DNA from: CAZDDB01 sp963843285
Lineage (GTDB): Bacteria > Acidobacteriota > HRBIN11 > JAKEFK01
Length of the DNA: 64,000 bases
Direction: 5' to 3'
NCBI GenBank assembly: GCA_963843285.1
Contig: CAWJJO010000001.1
Location: 1 to 64,000 of the forward strand
Shown: in pieces, positions 26,290 through 35,244 of the stretch
How positions within the stretch are numbered: the stretch's first letter is position 1
Layout of the letters: the number at the start of each line of letters is the position of its first letter
Program-made: the position numbers and the translations under genes
Notes under the pieces: generated by a model
Seen by the model: the letters and a program-made list of their open reading frames with translations, nothing else
What the model was told of the DNA's origin: nothing
Database searches by the model: none

Positions 26290-28797
26290 ATGTTAGGATC
26301 ACTCGGCTACAGAAGCACGCTCCACTGGCGAGCTTCAAAATTGGTAAGCATGGAAAACGCAGAGACAAATATCGATACATCTCGAAAATGGAGACAAAGA
26401 GCATTCCAGTATCTTAAATACGACTACAAACTGACCTTATGGTTAAATCTCAATAGATGGAGAGGATTTGTTGCGTTTCTTGAAAAACACTTTGACTTTA
26501 TCCGGAGAGTGTCCCTTGTCATAATAGCCACGGCTATTGGCATACTTATAAACCATTTCGGAGGGACAAATCTAACTCAAGAGATATTGAGTAACTATTT
26601 AGTCGCAGCCGGCGCAATGGCAGGTGGTACAATTGCCATTGTCTTTACGATTTCTATTTTCTTACTTCAAAACGCCTCAGACCTTTACTCTTCCCAATAT
26701 TTCGAAGTATATATACACGACTGGAAGGAGAGGTTCGTATATTTTGTTGCGATTCTTATAACCTTACTGCTTTTGGGCGCCGGGCTTTTCGTGGGAGGAC
26801 TGAGCGCCATCCCGCAATCAACCAGATCGCTAACCGTACTTCTCTCCCTTATTCTCATCGGACTCATATTCGTCCTGATTGACTGGCAATACAAAAATGT
26901 GCGACAGAAAACAAACCCTTCCAAAGCGATCGCTTTTTTAGAGAAATCGGGGATTCGGTTCCTCAGCAGGTTGCAATATGATGCAGGCAAAATGGCAGAA
27001 ATCATTCAGGCCAAAGACATTTCTATCTCAAAGGAGTTGGCGCTTGCGACCGCATATAATCGCTTCCTCCAGCCTTTCATATCAAATTTCGATAGACAAC
27101 TCGAGAATTTGGTCGAGATTTCAACCAGAATCGCTGATAAGCAAGAAGTTGGGACAACTAAGCGCGCGTTTACAGCAGTTTGCAACCTTCTCGCTCAATT
27201 TCTTGAGGCAAGAAAGACTTCGTCACTTGCTCTGCCTTCCGGCATCTTATTTCTTGCCGTTGAGAGCGACAGCCAGCATTTTCTTGCGCGTAATTTCGAA
27301 CGACTGAATAAAGCCGGAGAGAAATTCATAAAGGAGCAGAAGGATGAAATTGCGACCTACCTCATCGATGTATATCGCGCACTGGCGACAAAAGCCAAAG
27401 ATATTACCTATATCAGTCAGAGGAATGAAAACCCGATACTTGATCAACTTATCGGTTATTTGAACTCTCTTATTGACAACGGACAAAGGGCGAAGAATAT
27501 AGAAGTTGTCTACCAAGGCTCGGGTGTACTTGGCGATGTAGCTGGATTTGCTGCCGATAAAGGTCTTGAAACCACGCTTCAAGGGCTGCAAGGGAAATTG
27601 TTAAATATTGCAATATTCGGGTTGACTCAAAAGCAAAATGTACTTGTTGATCAGTGCACAGTTACATTTTTGAGCATAATTGCCGCCATATTCAATAGCA
27701 CAAATATTAATAGTAGAGAACATCAGTTCGATGACGCATTAGAAAACATAGCAACCATCTCCAGCTATATTTCGACTTTCATTGCCTCGGGCTTGCTTCC
27801 AAATGATATTTCTACTCGTTTTAGTTTGAGCAAGGGCTATGATGAATTTTATATGGTTCTTGCGGGAATAATGAAGGGCTATGATTCGCTTACTGATGAT
27901 CAAGAAAAAGACACATATCGAAGCGACTTTGTGGATTTCTTCCACGAAATTAATTCGAGCTTGAGAACATTATCGGAGAAGGTGAAAAGTTGCGACACGA
28001 CGCTGACCGACAGCATCGGTCGGCTTTTATTTAACCTCAACGACCTCATTATTCGTTTGATTGAAAATATAGACTTCAAAGACGAAAAAGAGGAATTAAG
28101 AAGGCGCCTGAGTTGGAATATTCATTTTCCAGGCTGGTTCACGCAGCACGCAGAAAAATTTGACGGTGGTTCAAACCCATTCAATACACTGACCGACAGC
28201 GTTGCAAAGACAGGCATACTTGCATCAGAGAAGTTGAATGATAAGAAACTATTGCAGGATTGCGTAGATAGTCTCTACTTCATTACTAAACAAAGTCTCG
28301 AAAAGACCACGGGTGGATTTGGGTACGACGAACCCCCTGTTTTGGAGAAGGCGTGTTACCTCGGCATAATCGCTCTGAAGAAGGGCTGGCGTGATGTTGT
28401 CACAGATATTGGTCTCAAAATATACGAGTTTGAGCAAAAGTATTTTGCCAAATACTTCACAAATATTCCGGAAAACATTGACCCGGCAGATCACAACGTT
28501 ATTGGGTTGCCCCACAGCGATCAGCTTCTGCGTGAGTTGTTGAATTGGCGAAATGATTATGAGCGCGAAAGCTGGAGTCCTCATTTGCGCATAAGAGATG
28601 ATGCAGAGTCAATGATGTATGGGGTTATTGAGACAATTGATATCGATAGATTTATTTTTGAAGTATGGGGAGTATTGTTGCCGGGAAGTCAGTTTGAAGA
28701 AGTGCTCGAATTGAAATTAGCCCGGCAATATCTACTTTACACTTTAGGGAATGTGATAATTACAAGAAAAGACAGTTGGCGTCCCCATTTATCCTAA
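26290..28797 (+). CDS. Large membrane protein, DUF2254-like N-terminus
   Basis: 835 residues; the start at 26290 has no ribosome site and an ATG at 26350 (MENAETN) is equally possible. Hydrophobic segments lie at about residues 75-95, 103-125, 147-168 and 175-196. Between the second and third is TIAIVFTISIFLLQNASDLYSSQ, a pattern like DUF2254 membrane proteins. Residues ~200-835 are a long soluble, mainly helical region without a recognised motif. Probably an inner-membrane protein with a big cytoplasmic domain. It stands alone. Confidence 0.6.
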   Translation: MLGSLGYRSTLHWRASKLVSMENAETNIDTSRKWRQRAFQYLKYDYKLTLWLNLNRWRGFVAFLEKHFDFIRRVSLVIIATAIGILINHFGGTNLTQEILSNYLVAAGAMAGGTIAIVFTISIFLLQNASDLYSSQYFEVYIHDWKERFVYFVAILITLLLLGAGLFVGGLSAIPQSTRSLTVLLSLILIGLIFVLIDWQYKNVRQKTNPSKAIAFLEKSGIRFLSRLQYDAGKMAEIIQAKDISISKELALATAYNRFLQPFISNFDRQLENLVEISTRIADKQEVGTTKRAFTAVCNLLAQFLEARKTSSLALPSGILFLAVESDSQHFLARNFERLNKAGEKFIKEQKDEIATYLIDVYRALATKAKDITYISQRNENPILDQLIGYLNSLIDNGQRAKNIEVVYQGSGVLGDVAGFAADKGLETTLQGLQGKLLNIAIFGLTQKQNVLVDQCTVTFLSIIAAIFNSTNINSREHQFDDALENIATISSYISTFIASGLLPNDISTRFSLSKGYDEFYMVLAGIMKGYDSLTDDQEKDTYRSDFVDFFHEINSSLRTLSEKVKSCDTTLTDSIGRLLFNLNDLIIRLIENIDFKDEKEELRRRLSWNIHFPGWFTQHAEKFDGGSNPFNTLTDSVAKTGILASEKLNDKKLLQDCVDSLYFITKQSLEKTTGGFGYDEPPVLEKACYLGIIALKKGWRDVVTDIGLKIYEFEQKYFAKYFTNIPENIDPADHNVIGLPHSDQLLRELLNWRNDYERESWSPHLRIRDDAESMMYGVIETIDIDRFIFEVWGVLLPGSQFEEVLELKLARQYLLYTLGNVIITRKDSWRPHLS

Positions 28798-28858
28798 ATT
28801 AACAAAAGGAGCTTAAAGCTAAATTCTCGTTCTGGGTTAATACTCTAGGGTCCATTCG

Positions 28859-29701
28859 ATGAAGACTCAGTACAGCCGCCCTTTCATGTTCTTACTTTTT
28901 ATCATTTTGTCTTTTCCACGGTTCGGAATCAGCGGCACTCCATGCGCACAGACATTTGATGAGTGCGTACAGCAAAAGCCTGACGGGTGCATTGGCCCAA
29001 GCATTGACCATCTTTTAGATGGAGTCAAAAACAGAACTGACAAAGCGGAGAATCCAGAGGAATGGAGTCTCTCAAGGATCATCAATTTAAATCCCGAAAC
29101 AAACAAAATCAAATTGAAAATGAATGGAAGCCGAGAAGAGCTCCAGGCAATCGCGGAAGGAACACCCGTTGTAGTCAAAGGATATCTCATTCACGCCAAA
29201 GTATCAGGACCGGAAGCTTGCAATTGCAATATCGATGAACCCGGATCACTCGATTTTCACTTGAATTTGATTTCGACCAAAACTAAAGCCAACGAACAAG
29301 GGCTTGCGGCAAAGCCCAAACAAAAAAGCCGGATGAAGCGTTCTGTTGTCGTTGAGATTGCACCACGCATAAGGGCCGACCATCCAGAGTGGACAATACA
29401 GAAACTCAAAGCAATGGCAAAACCTGAAGATTTCGGATACGTACGGGTGACCGGCTGGCTGATGTTTGATTCCAGACACACATCAAAAGATGCACCACGA
29501 GCGACCGCATGGGAAGTTCACCCGATTACTGATTTCGACGTATGCGAAAGTACTAAAGCAGACTGTGACGCCGGTCAAGGCTGGAAATCATTGGATGAAC
29601 CTAAAGGCAACTCGGCTATCATAGTAGATGCTTGCGTTCGCAATCGCATTGTGTACCTGAAATTACTGTGGATCGATTCGGAGGCCATTTATGAGGACTG
29701 A
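28859..29701 (+). CDS. Secreted protein of unknown function (280 aa)
   Basis: 280 residues with a signal peptide (1-25, ending GISG). The second half carries KRSVVVEIAPRIRADHP, VRVTGWLMFDSRH and ATAWEVHPITDFDVC. I know this order from uncharacterised secreted OB-fold-like proteins. Cysteines are paired outside that core (CNCNID, CESTKADC). The gene overlaps the next by 11 bases, so the two products are made together. The molecular role is unknown. Confidence 0.6.
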   Translation: MKTQYSRPFMFLLFIILSFPRFGISGTPCAQTFDECVQQKPDGCIGPSIDHLLDGVKNRTDKAENPEEWSLSRIINLNPETNKIKLKMNGSREELQAIAEGTPVVVKGYLIHAKVSGPEACNCNIDEPGSLDFHLNLISTKTKANEQGLAAKPKQKSRMKRSVVVEIAPRIRADHPEWTIQKLKAMAKPEDFGYVRVTGWLMFDSRHTSKDAPRATAWEVHPITDFDVCESTKADCDAGQGWKSLDEPKGNSAIIVDACVRNRIVYLKLLWIDSEAIYED

Positions 29702-30518
29702 ACTTCTTTGCTGCATGATTTCACTGTTTGCGCTCATCGCGTTCTCAACTTGGTCAACCGCAGAAGAATGCTACGAATCTTCCATTGTTACTCCGTCACC
29801 TTTTATGGGAAACAACGGAGAGATCTTCAAACTTGCTGATGGATCGGTGTGGGAAGTGAAGAACGAATACGAGTACTTGTACGAATATTATCCTTCAATT
29901 GTCGTTTGTTCTAAGCAGGGAAAGTTGTTTGTAGGGAAGAAGTTTCTAAACGTGGAATTAATTGCTGCCGCTCAGTCTTCCAAGCAACCAGATTCAGAGC
30001 AAAACAAAAAATGGGAGTTATTCGAAGAAACCAACCTCGAGGGAAGCATCAGCGGAACGGTCCAGCAGGGACGCATATTCAAAACGACATCTGGAAATGT
30101 TTATGAAGTTAGCGAGCTTACATTACAGCTTGTACTGGAACTGCAACCTGAAGTAACAGTTTTGCGAAATGGTGACAACTTCAAATTGATCGTAGAAGGA
30201 TTTGACGAGCCAGTGGTCTGCAAATGCCTTAGCTGCAGCAAACCGCCAATTGATTCAACTTCTGATACCGCACAATCGAAGAAATCAGAAACCGATCCAC
30301 CCGACGTTGTCGAGAGTCATATAATCAGTGACTTCGATGGCCTGAATCACGGAAACATCTACAAACTCGCCAATGGTCAAATCTGGGAGCAAACTGAGTA
30401 TTGGATTTGGGTGTGGGTGTGGGTCAACCCCAAAGTTCTCATCTGGAAAGATGGCGCAAGCTACAAAATGAAAGTCGAGGGAATCGATCATCGTGTCAGC
30501 GTGACGAGATTAAAGTAA
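29691..30518 (+). CDS. Secreted protein with three tandem beta repeats
   Basis: 275 residues with a signal peptide (1-24). Three repeats of ~55 residues (about 39-90, 119-172 and 213-270) share the pattern G-x-I-F/Y-K-x-x-x-G-x-V/I-W/Y-E. A strongly alternating strand follows in each, and then VVCSKQGKLFVG-type endings. The alternating strands differ completely in residue type: YEYLYEYYP, TLQLVLELQP and WIWVWVWVNP. This suggests three stacked beta modules with distinct exposed faces. The gene begins inside the preceding secreted-protein gene (11-base overlap). Function unknown. Confidence 0.65.
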   Translation: MRTELLCCMISLFALIAFSTWSTAEECYESSIVTPSPFMGNNGEIFKLADGSVWEVKNEYEYLYEYYPSIVVCSKQGKLFVGKKFLNVELIAAAQSSKQPDSEQNKKWELFEETNLEGSISGTVQQGRIFKTTSGNVYEVSELTLQLVLELQPEVTVLRNGDNFKLIVEGFDEPVVCKCLSCSKPPIDSTSDTAQSKKSETDPPDVVESHIISDFDGLNHGNIYKLANGQIWEQTEYWIWVWVWVNPKVLIWKDGASYKMKVEGIDHRVSVTRLK

Positions 30519-30824
30519 TGCGGGGACTCCAGGGATCGACAAGCCCACTGACAATCCCAACCAGAACGACAATTCGACCGTTGAAAGCGATGTAGTTATA
30601 GTTCTCGTCCAATCCAGGCGCGCTGTGAGTTATGAACAAGCGACCAATACAATGGTACCCCATTCCGAAGTCATATCTCCCGGTGGGTAGTTGACGGAAA
30701 GCGTTGTGACCAGTTGCTGCACACCCAGGTCTGCAGCCTAAACAAAGAAGTTTCAGATTTTTGTAGTTATTTCGCGATAGGTCTGGCAATATAGAAACTT
30801 CATTAAAGGCAAACGGAGAAGTAA
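30519..30824. other. 306-base gap without supported gene
   Basis: A minus-strand frame is open across this gap and into the next gene's start, but it has no ribosome site or recognisable motif. I found nothing else here apart from GGAGA, which serves the GTG at 30825. Confidence 0.35.
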
Positions 30825-32081
30825 GTGGCGCAATTAGTAGTTCTTGGGGCTGGGCCAAAAGGCATTGCTATATCAACAAAAGCCTTTGCGCTGCGAAAAC
30901 GTGGAATTCAGGTTCCCGAGGTTGTCCTAATCGATAAAAGTGAAGTTGCAGCAAATTGGACAGGTAAATATGGCTTAACGCATGGCAGATCACTTCTGTG
31001 CACGCCGCCTGATAAGGATTTAGGATTTCCATACTGCTCCGCCTTCGGACGAGAAGTAGATCACATAATGCAGGAATTTTCTTGGCAGAGATACAAGATT
31101 GACCAAGGAACTTATCGGGAATGGATTGATAGGGGGCGATACCACCCTACTCATCTAGAGTGGGCACGCTATCTACAATGGGCAGGAAATAAAGCAGGGG
31201 CAAAAGTGGTAAATGGTGAAATTACCGATAATAGTATTGAAAGGGGTGAAAACATCTGGACGATCAAATACAGGTCCTGTAATCCTCTACTCTCCGATAA
31301 CGTTGAGCCGTTAAATGCATGTGGAATTGTAGTCACGGGCCCTGGCGGCCCTATTTCACTTCGCAATCAGGCAGATCATTTTAGAATCACTAATAGTCAA
31401 ACATTTTGGCACGCTAGTTCTCTGTCGCGTCTAAAAAGATTGCGTGCAGGGCGGGTCGCAGTAATTGGATCAGGCGAGACTGCGGCGACGGTAGTACTCG
31501 AGTTAAGTAGGATTCTTCAGACCGATATACAAATTAACTTGATTCATCCCAGACCACAACTACCAACGCGCAGCCAAAGTGGTTACGAAAATATCCACTA
31601 TTCAGATCCGTCAGAATATATTAAATGGCCGGAGGCAATGAGACTCGAATTCCTTAAAGCAACGGATCGCGGAGTGGTCTCGCCAACGTCCATAGCTCAG
31701 CTCAATCGGACAGATAATGTCATCCCCACACCTGGAAGGGCCGTCGCCGCGAAAATAGTAGGAGGAAAAGTTCGGATTTCCCTTGAACTTAATGGAGAGC
31801 AGCTTCCATGTCAAGACTACGATCACGTCGTAATTGCTATAGGATTTAACCCGCTTACTTTTCTATCTTTTTTTGGGCAAGGTGTCTTTTCCATACGTGG
31901 TCGAAAGGATCAACGAGTTTTGAAAATATCTCGAAAAATTGGATCTGACCTCAGCATGGATGGAATAATGCCAAAAGTGCACCTCCCAATGCTAGCCAAT
32001 ATCAAGCATGGGCCAGGGTTCCCAAATCTTAGCTGTCTGTCACTCCTCTCCGATCGGATTTTATCGTCGTATTGTGGATAA
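30825..32081 (+). CDS. MbtG/lysine-ornithine N-hydroxylase-like flavoprotein
   Basis: 418 residues from a GTG with GGAGA about 6 bases upstream. Residues 4-38 are an FAD Rossmann fold (VLGAGPKGIA). A second dinucleotide site for NADPH is at ~205-225 (VAVIGSGETAATVVLEL). HVVIAIGF near the end is the usual ATG-like motif of class B monooxygenases. The overall layout resembles MbtG-type lysine N6-hydroxylases of siderophore pathways. No siderophore synthetase genes are nearby, so the substrate is open. A strong terminator follows at 32159. Confidence 0.7.
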   Translation: MAQLVVLGAGPKGIAISTKAFALRKRGIQVPEVVLIDKSEVAANWTGKYGLTHGRSLLCTPPDKDLGFPYCSAFGREVDHIMQEFSWQRYKIDQGTYREWIDRGRYHPTHLEWARYLQWAGNKAGAKVVNGEITDNSIERGENIWTIKYRSCNPLLSDNVEPLNACGIVVTGPGGPISLRNQADHFRITNSQTFWHASSLSRLKRLRAGRVAVIGSGETAATVVLELSRILQTDIQINLIHPRPQLPTRSQSGYENIHYSDPSEYIKWPEAMRLEFLKATDRGVVSPTSIAQLNRTDNVIPTPGRAVAAKIVGGKVRISLELNGEQLPCQDYDHVVIAIGFNPLTFLSFFGQGVFSIRGRKDQRVLKISRKIGSDLSMDGIMPKVHLPMLANIKHGPGFPNLSCLSLLSDRILSSYCG

Positions 32082-32158
32082 ATCGGTAATTGACAATTAG
32101 GACCCGACTTATTAAGATAAGGATGTTACTGCTTGTTTGTACAGACAGCAACTACAAG

Positions 32159-32198
32159 AACCCCGTTTGCAGAGTTATGAACTTTGGCGGGGTTTTTT
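32159..32198 (+). terminator. Rho-independent terminator after the flavoprotein gene
   Basis: AACCCCG (32159-32165) pairs with CGGGGTT (32188-32194). The loop contains an inner AGTT/AACT pair, and TTTTTT follows directly. It ends the plus-strand transcript of 30825-32081. Confidence 0.75.
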
Positions 32199-32359
32199 CT
32201 TTTTGCTGCATTTTAAACAGATTCCGGTGAGCAGGCTTCTGCCAGACTTCGTTGCTGTCAAAGCGGCAATGGGGACTTCAGGGATTAAGTTACGTCGCTG
32301 AAGGAAATTCGAGGAGACCTTGTGGACTTAGGGGACTCTATTCGGTAGTATAAAGTAGA

Positions 32360-32488
32360 TTAAGCAGTTCTTCTTCGCCCTCGCTGGAATCCATATTTTT
32401 CGATCAATTTCTTCGTTACGGCGCTAATTTCTGCCAATCCGGAGGTTCGAGTATTGATTCGAACATCCTTCAAGGCTGCCAGGGGGTT
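32360..32488 (-). other. Short coding-like fragment downstream of the SymE-like operon
   Basis: A minus-strand frame of ~43 codons reads LAALKDVRINTRTSGLAEIS and then KKLIEKYGFQRGRRRTA before TAA. It has no good start, because the upstream part is A-rich. It looks like the end of a decayed gene of the mobile element. Low confidence. Confidence 0.25.
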
Positions 32489-32510
32489 CTTTTTTTTTCT
32501 TAAATTTGAC

Positions 32511-32545
32511 GCAAAAAAGGGCGCTGTACGGAATTGTACAGCGCC
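32511..32545 (-). terminator. Perfect-stem terminator of the primase/SymE-like operon
   Basis: GGCGCTGTAC (32520-32529) and GTACAGCGCC (32536-32545) form a perfect 10-bp stem with a 6-base loop. On the minus strand it is followed by a T run (plus-strand A run at 32513-32518). It lies 55 bases after the SymE-like stop. Confidence 0.75.
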
Positions 32546-32599
32546 GGTGCAGAAGCATAACTGGCGGGATCGTCATGTTCTGCATGTTTTGGAGGTGAA

Positions 32600-32827
32600 T
32601 TACTCTTGGCCAGATTCGAATCTCAACTGGATTCGATCATCCGGCCCGGATTCTTCTCTGAAAATCGTGATCTTGCCGCTCTCATACTCAATCCTGAATC
32701 GGTCACCAATCTTGAATCCCAAATCCTGCAGGAATTTTCCTGCAATGCGGATCAGCGGATGCTTAAAGTATCCATCGAGCGTAGAATAGTACGCGTAGCA
32801 TACTTTCCGGCGGCTCTTGGTTCTCAT
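32600..32827 (-). CDS. SymE-like (type I toxin family) protein
   Basis: 75 residues. The core PLIRIAGKFLQDLGFKIGDR, followed by FRIEYESGKITIFRE, matches the SymE pattern (hydrophobic, GKWL, GF.IGD.V.V). This is an AbrB-fold protein; SymE of E. coli is an SOS-induced toxin controlled by the antisense RNA SymR. Here it is the last gene of an operon with a primase-like protein, and its ATG overlaps the stop of a 56-residue gene as ATGA. It might act as a toxin, a DNA-binding regulator or a nucleoid protein of the mobile element. No antisense promoter could be placed. Confidence 0.6.
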   Translation of the reverse strand: MRTKSRRKVCYAYYSTLDGYFKHPLIRIAGKFLQDLGFKIGDRFRIEYESGKITIFREESGPDDRIQLRFESGQE

Positions 32828-32994
32828 GGTGTTCCGTTAACCGCGCAATCTTTGGCGATTCTCCCGATAAGATCATCTGATTCAGGCAATGTTTTGAGGC
32901 GGAACGTTCTCCGATCTACGGTGGGAAGTCTTGAACGCGCACGGAAGGCAAAGTGCATACTTTGCTTGAGAAATAGACGCAGTTCTCCTGTCAT
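32824..32994 (-). CDS. 56-residue basic protein coupled to the SymE-like gene
   Basis: A short gene with a strong AAGGAG 8 bases before the ATG at 32994. It is basic and Arg-rich (RLFLKQSMHFAFRARSR ...) and ends with TGA overlapping the SymE-like ATG (ATGA). It lies 30 bases after the primase-like gene. The clean site and coupling argue for a real product, perhaps a small partner or antidote of the SymE-like protein (inference). No family recognised. Confidence 0.6.
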   Translation of the reverse strand: MTGELRLFLKQSMHFAFRARSRLPTVDRRTFRLKTLPESDDLIGRIAKDCAVNGTP

Positions 32995-33024
32995 GACTTT
33001 TCTCCTTGATTTCTTGCGGAAGGG

Positions 33025-33999
33025 TTAGCGGTTTGAAGTTTCGAGAAAGTCCAGAGACCCCTGGATTTCTTCGGCTGAAAGGCTGTCCGGTTGTGCTTCA
33101 TCAGGAAGCTCAACCACTCGCACAAAGACCTTTCTCATGAGTCTGTCCGCGGCTTTGGCATTACCGCGCCTGCCGGCATCATTGCCGTCTAACATCAGCA
33201 CCACATGGTCAAAGCCGGCCAGAAGGAGATCTTCCTGCATCGGTGACAGCGAAGTGCCCATCAACGCTACGGTATTGGGATACCCGGCCTGATGCAGCCA
33301 GAGGCAGGCAAAGAAGCCTTCAACCACAATCACGGTCTTGCTTGTTTTCAGCGCCCGGTGCAGATTGAAGATCACCAGAGACTTCCTAAAACCAGAAGGC
33401 ATGAGGTAACGCGGTTCAACGTCTTCGAGAGAGCGGCCGCAATACGCGACCAACTCGTCTGATTCGTTGTGAATCGGAAATACGATTCGGCCGGACAAGC
33501 TTCCCTCACCGGAATAAAGTCCGATGCCGAATGTCTTAGCGGTCTTGGGTTTGATACCCCGCTGCACAATGTAGGGATGACTTGCGTCGATTCCCTCCAA
33601 AGTAAGCTTCAGCGGTTCATTTGTTCCCGAAGATCCATTGCCATTGCCGTTATCCAGTCCCCGTGCAACCTCATCTATCGAGAACCAGTCCTGAAGCTTG
33701 AGAGCGGCTTCACGAATCGTGCAGCCTTCCATCCAAGACACGAAGTCCAGAATGTTGCCGCCTACCTTGCCGCCACGCCCTTCAATGCATGATTCCGACT
33801 GGCAGGAGAAGACATCTTTGGCAATACTGGCTCCAAAGCTGTCCTTGCTATCGGTGCTCTGATGTGTGGGCAATGGGCACTGACCCCGGACTTCAGATTG
33901 TCCGGTCTTACGAAATGAGAGGCCATAGTGCTGGAAAACCTGCTCTATGGCTATATCATCTTTCAATTGACGGAAATCGATCCATCGTTGTCTTTCCAT
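33025..33999 (-). CDS. CHC2 zinc-finger/Toprim primase-like protein of a mobile element
   Basis: 324 residues with GGAGGAAACC before the ATG. Cys41, His46, Cys66 and Cys71 form a CHC2-type zinc finger like that of DnaG. After a Gly/Asn-rich linker (~118-128) comes a Toprim domain with the catalytic Glu in VIVVEGFFACLWL and the Asp pair in LMLDGNDAGRRG. It is shorter than DnaG and lacks the helicase-binding domain, as in plasmid and integrative-element primases. It would make RNA primers for element replication after transfer. It heads a unit with two small genes downstream and one upstream. Confidence 0.85.
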   Translation of the reverse strand: MERQRWIDFRQLKDDIAIEQVFQHYGLSFRKTGQSEVRGQCPLPTHQSTDSKDSFGASIAKDVFSCQSESCIEGRGGKVGGNILDFVSWMEGCTIREAALKLQDWFSIDEVARGLDNGNGNGSSGTNEPLKLTLEGIDASHPYIVQRGIKPKTAKTFGIGLYSGEGSLSGRIVFPIHNESDELVAYCGRSLEDVEPRYLMPSGFRKSLVIFNLHRALKTSKTVIVVEGFFACLWLHQAGYPNTVALMGTSLSPMQEDLLLAGFDHVVLMLDGNDAGRRGNAKAADRLMRKVFVRVVELPDEAQPDSLSAEEIQGSLDFLETSNR

Positions 34000-34088
34000 G
34001 GTTTCCTCCTATGGAATTTTTGATTTTTGCCGTTTTTGAAACGGCGGGTTGAGAGAACTTGGGTTAAAGAACAGAAAGGTATGGAAGC

Positions 34089-34337
34089 TCAGGAAAGCGT
34101 ATCTAGTAGAAGCTCGTGAATTGCGGTCGCGGATTGCCGGTCATTTTCATATTTCCGGCAGATCTCGCAATGCTGAATCTCATATCGCCTCCGTCCAAAT
34201 GTCTGGTTTTCGCCATCTCGAATACATATCAGAATGCATTCTACGAAAGCGATCCTAATGCCATTCAAGCAGCCTCCAGAGCATTCCTTCTTCGTGGGAT
34301 TCTTGACAGGCTTTCGCCTCGACACACTTCTTTTCAT
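34089..34337 (-). CDS. Small basic protein upstream of the primase-like gene
   Basis: 82 residues. AAAAGGAG stands 9 bases before the ATG at 34337. It is basic at the N-terminus (MKRSVSRRKPVKNPTKKE) and has six cysteines, including HCEIC near residue 57, a possible metal site. It ends 89 bases before the primase-like gene, on the same strand, so it may be the first gene of that operon. No family recognised. Confidence 0.5.
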   Translation of the reverse strand: MKRSVSRRKPVKNPTKKECSGGCLNGIRIAFVECILICIRDGENQTFGRRRYEIQHCEICRKYENDRQSATAIHELLLDTLS

Positions 34338-34389
34338 GTTTTCTGACTCCTTTTCCGAAACGTTGGATTAATCGAGCAGAATCTTTTTA

Positions 34390-35244
34390 ATGAACTATAC
34401 GTCCATCATACAGGAGGAGCGCAATTTGCATCAGGCTGGCAATATTGCCAATCTGGGAGCTTCTATCGCTAGACGTCTAGCGTTTGAACTATCTAAGATA
34501 GGGGGTATAATTGACAGCAAACGTGGGGGTAAAGTGCCAAAACGATTTCCAGATATCGTTCTTGCTCATTGGTCAAAACTAATTGAAAACTTCCAGGTTT
34601 CTCCATCTGCTTTTTACGAACTCCTTGTAAAGGCAATCAATAAACGCGAAATACCCAACACCACGATTGAAGATGTCCAATGGTCTGAAGGCGGACTTCA
34701 TACCGCCAAACGAGAATACCTCCGCGTGCACAGAAATGAATTCACCTATGATTTCTGTGCCGCTCCTTTCGGCACCGGATTCTTCATATCTTCATGGTTA
34801 ATTAAGACACCAAAGAATCTACTGGTATCACTGCTACTTCTTGTCGGCCTTCTATTCGGCAGCTTCATTGTCTGGGCGATCATCTTCGCAATCTTCAACG
34901 CTCTGCATTTCCCTGCCATCATTTCCGTCGTCGGCATGTTTCTCATGGTTATTCTGTATCCAATCATCCTGCTAGCAACCGGCGTTCTCATTCGCGAAGG
35001 CATCATTCCCGTCGAAGAATCAATTCTTGAGCTACCCGTCGTGGGATATCTGTACACGCTGCTGTTCCATCCGCTGACGTACTATCGCATTGATTCGATG
35101 ATCATGTTCCATGAAACTCTACACAACGCTCTTATGGAAGCGGTGGATGATTTGACCAAAGAGAAGGGAATTCTGGCCCTCACAGAAGAAGATCGAAAAC
35201 CACTCCTGCGCGATTTCTCTCCGGTGCAACGTGTTACGCAATAA
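34390..35244 (+). CDS. Membrane protein preceding the coupling ATPase
   Basis: 284 residues. GGAG lies within a few codons, but no site clearly precedes the ATG at 34390. Two or three strong membrane helices lie at about 138-162 and 170-202. The N-terminal 120 residues are soluble, as is a C-terminal tail of ~60. The gene overlaps the coupling ATPase by 14 bases, so the two are produced together. This fits a membrane partner of the ATPase in conjugative transfer (inference). I do not recognise its family. Confidence 0.6.
   Translation: MNYTSIIQEERNLHQAGNIANLGASIARRLAFELSKIGGIIDSKRGGKVPKRFPDIVLAHWSKLIENFQVSPSAFYELLVKAINKREIPNTTIEDVQWSEGGLHTAKREYLRVHRNEFTYDFCAAPFGTGFFISSWLIKTPKNLLVSLLLLVGLLFGSFIVWAIIFAIFNALHFPAIISVVGMFLMVILYPIILLATGVLIREGIIPVEESILELPVVGYLYTLLFHPLTYYRIDSMIMFHETLHNALMEAVDDLTKEKGILALTEEDRKPLLRDFSPVQRVTQ

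Noticed and set aside
30496..30858. 120-codon minus-strand open frame across the gap before the flavoprotein gene
   Set aside because: No ribosome site, no recognisable family, and it overlaps the start of a well-supported gene.
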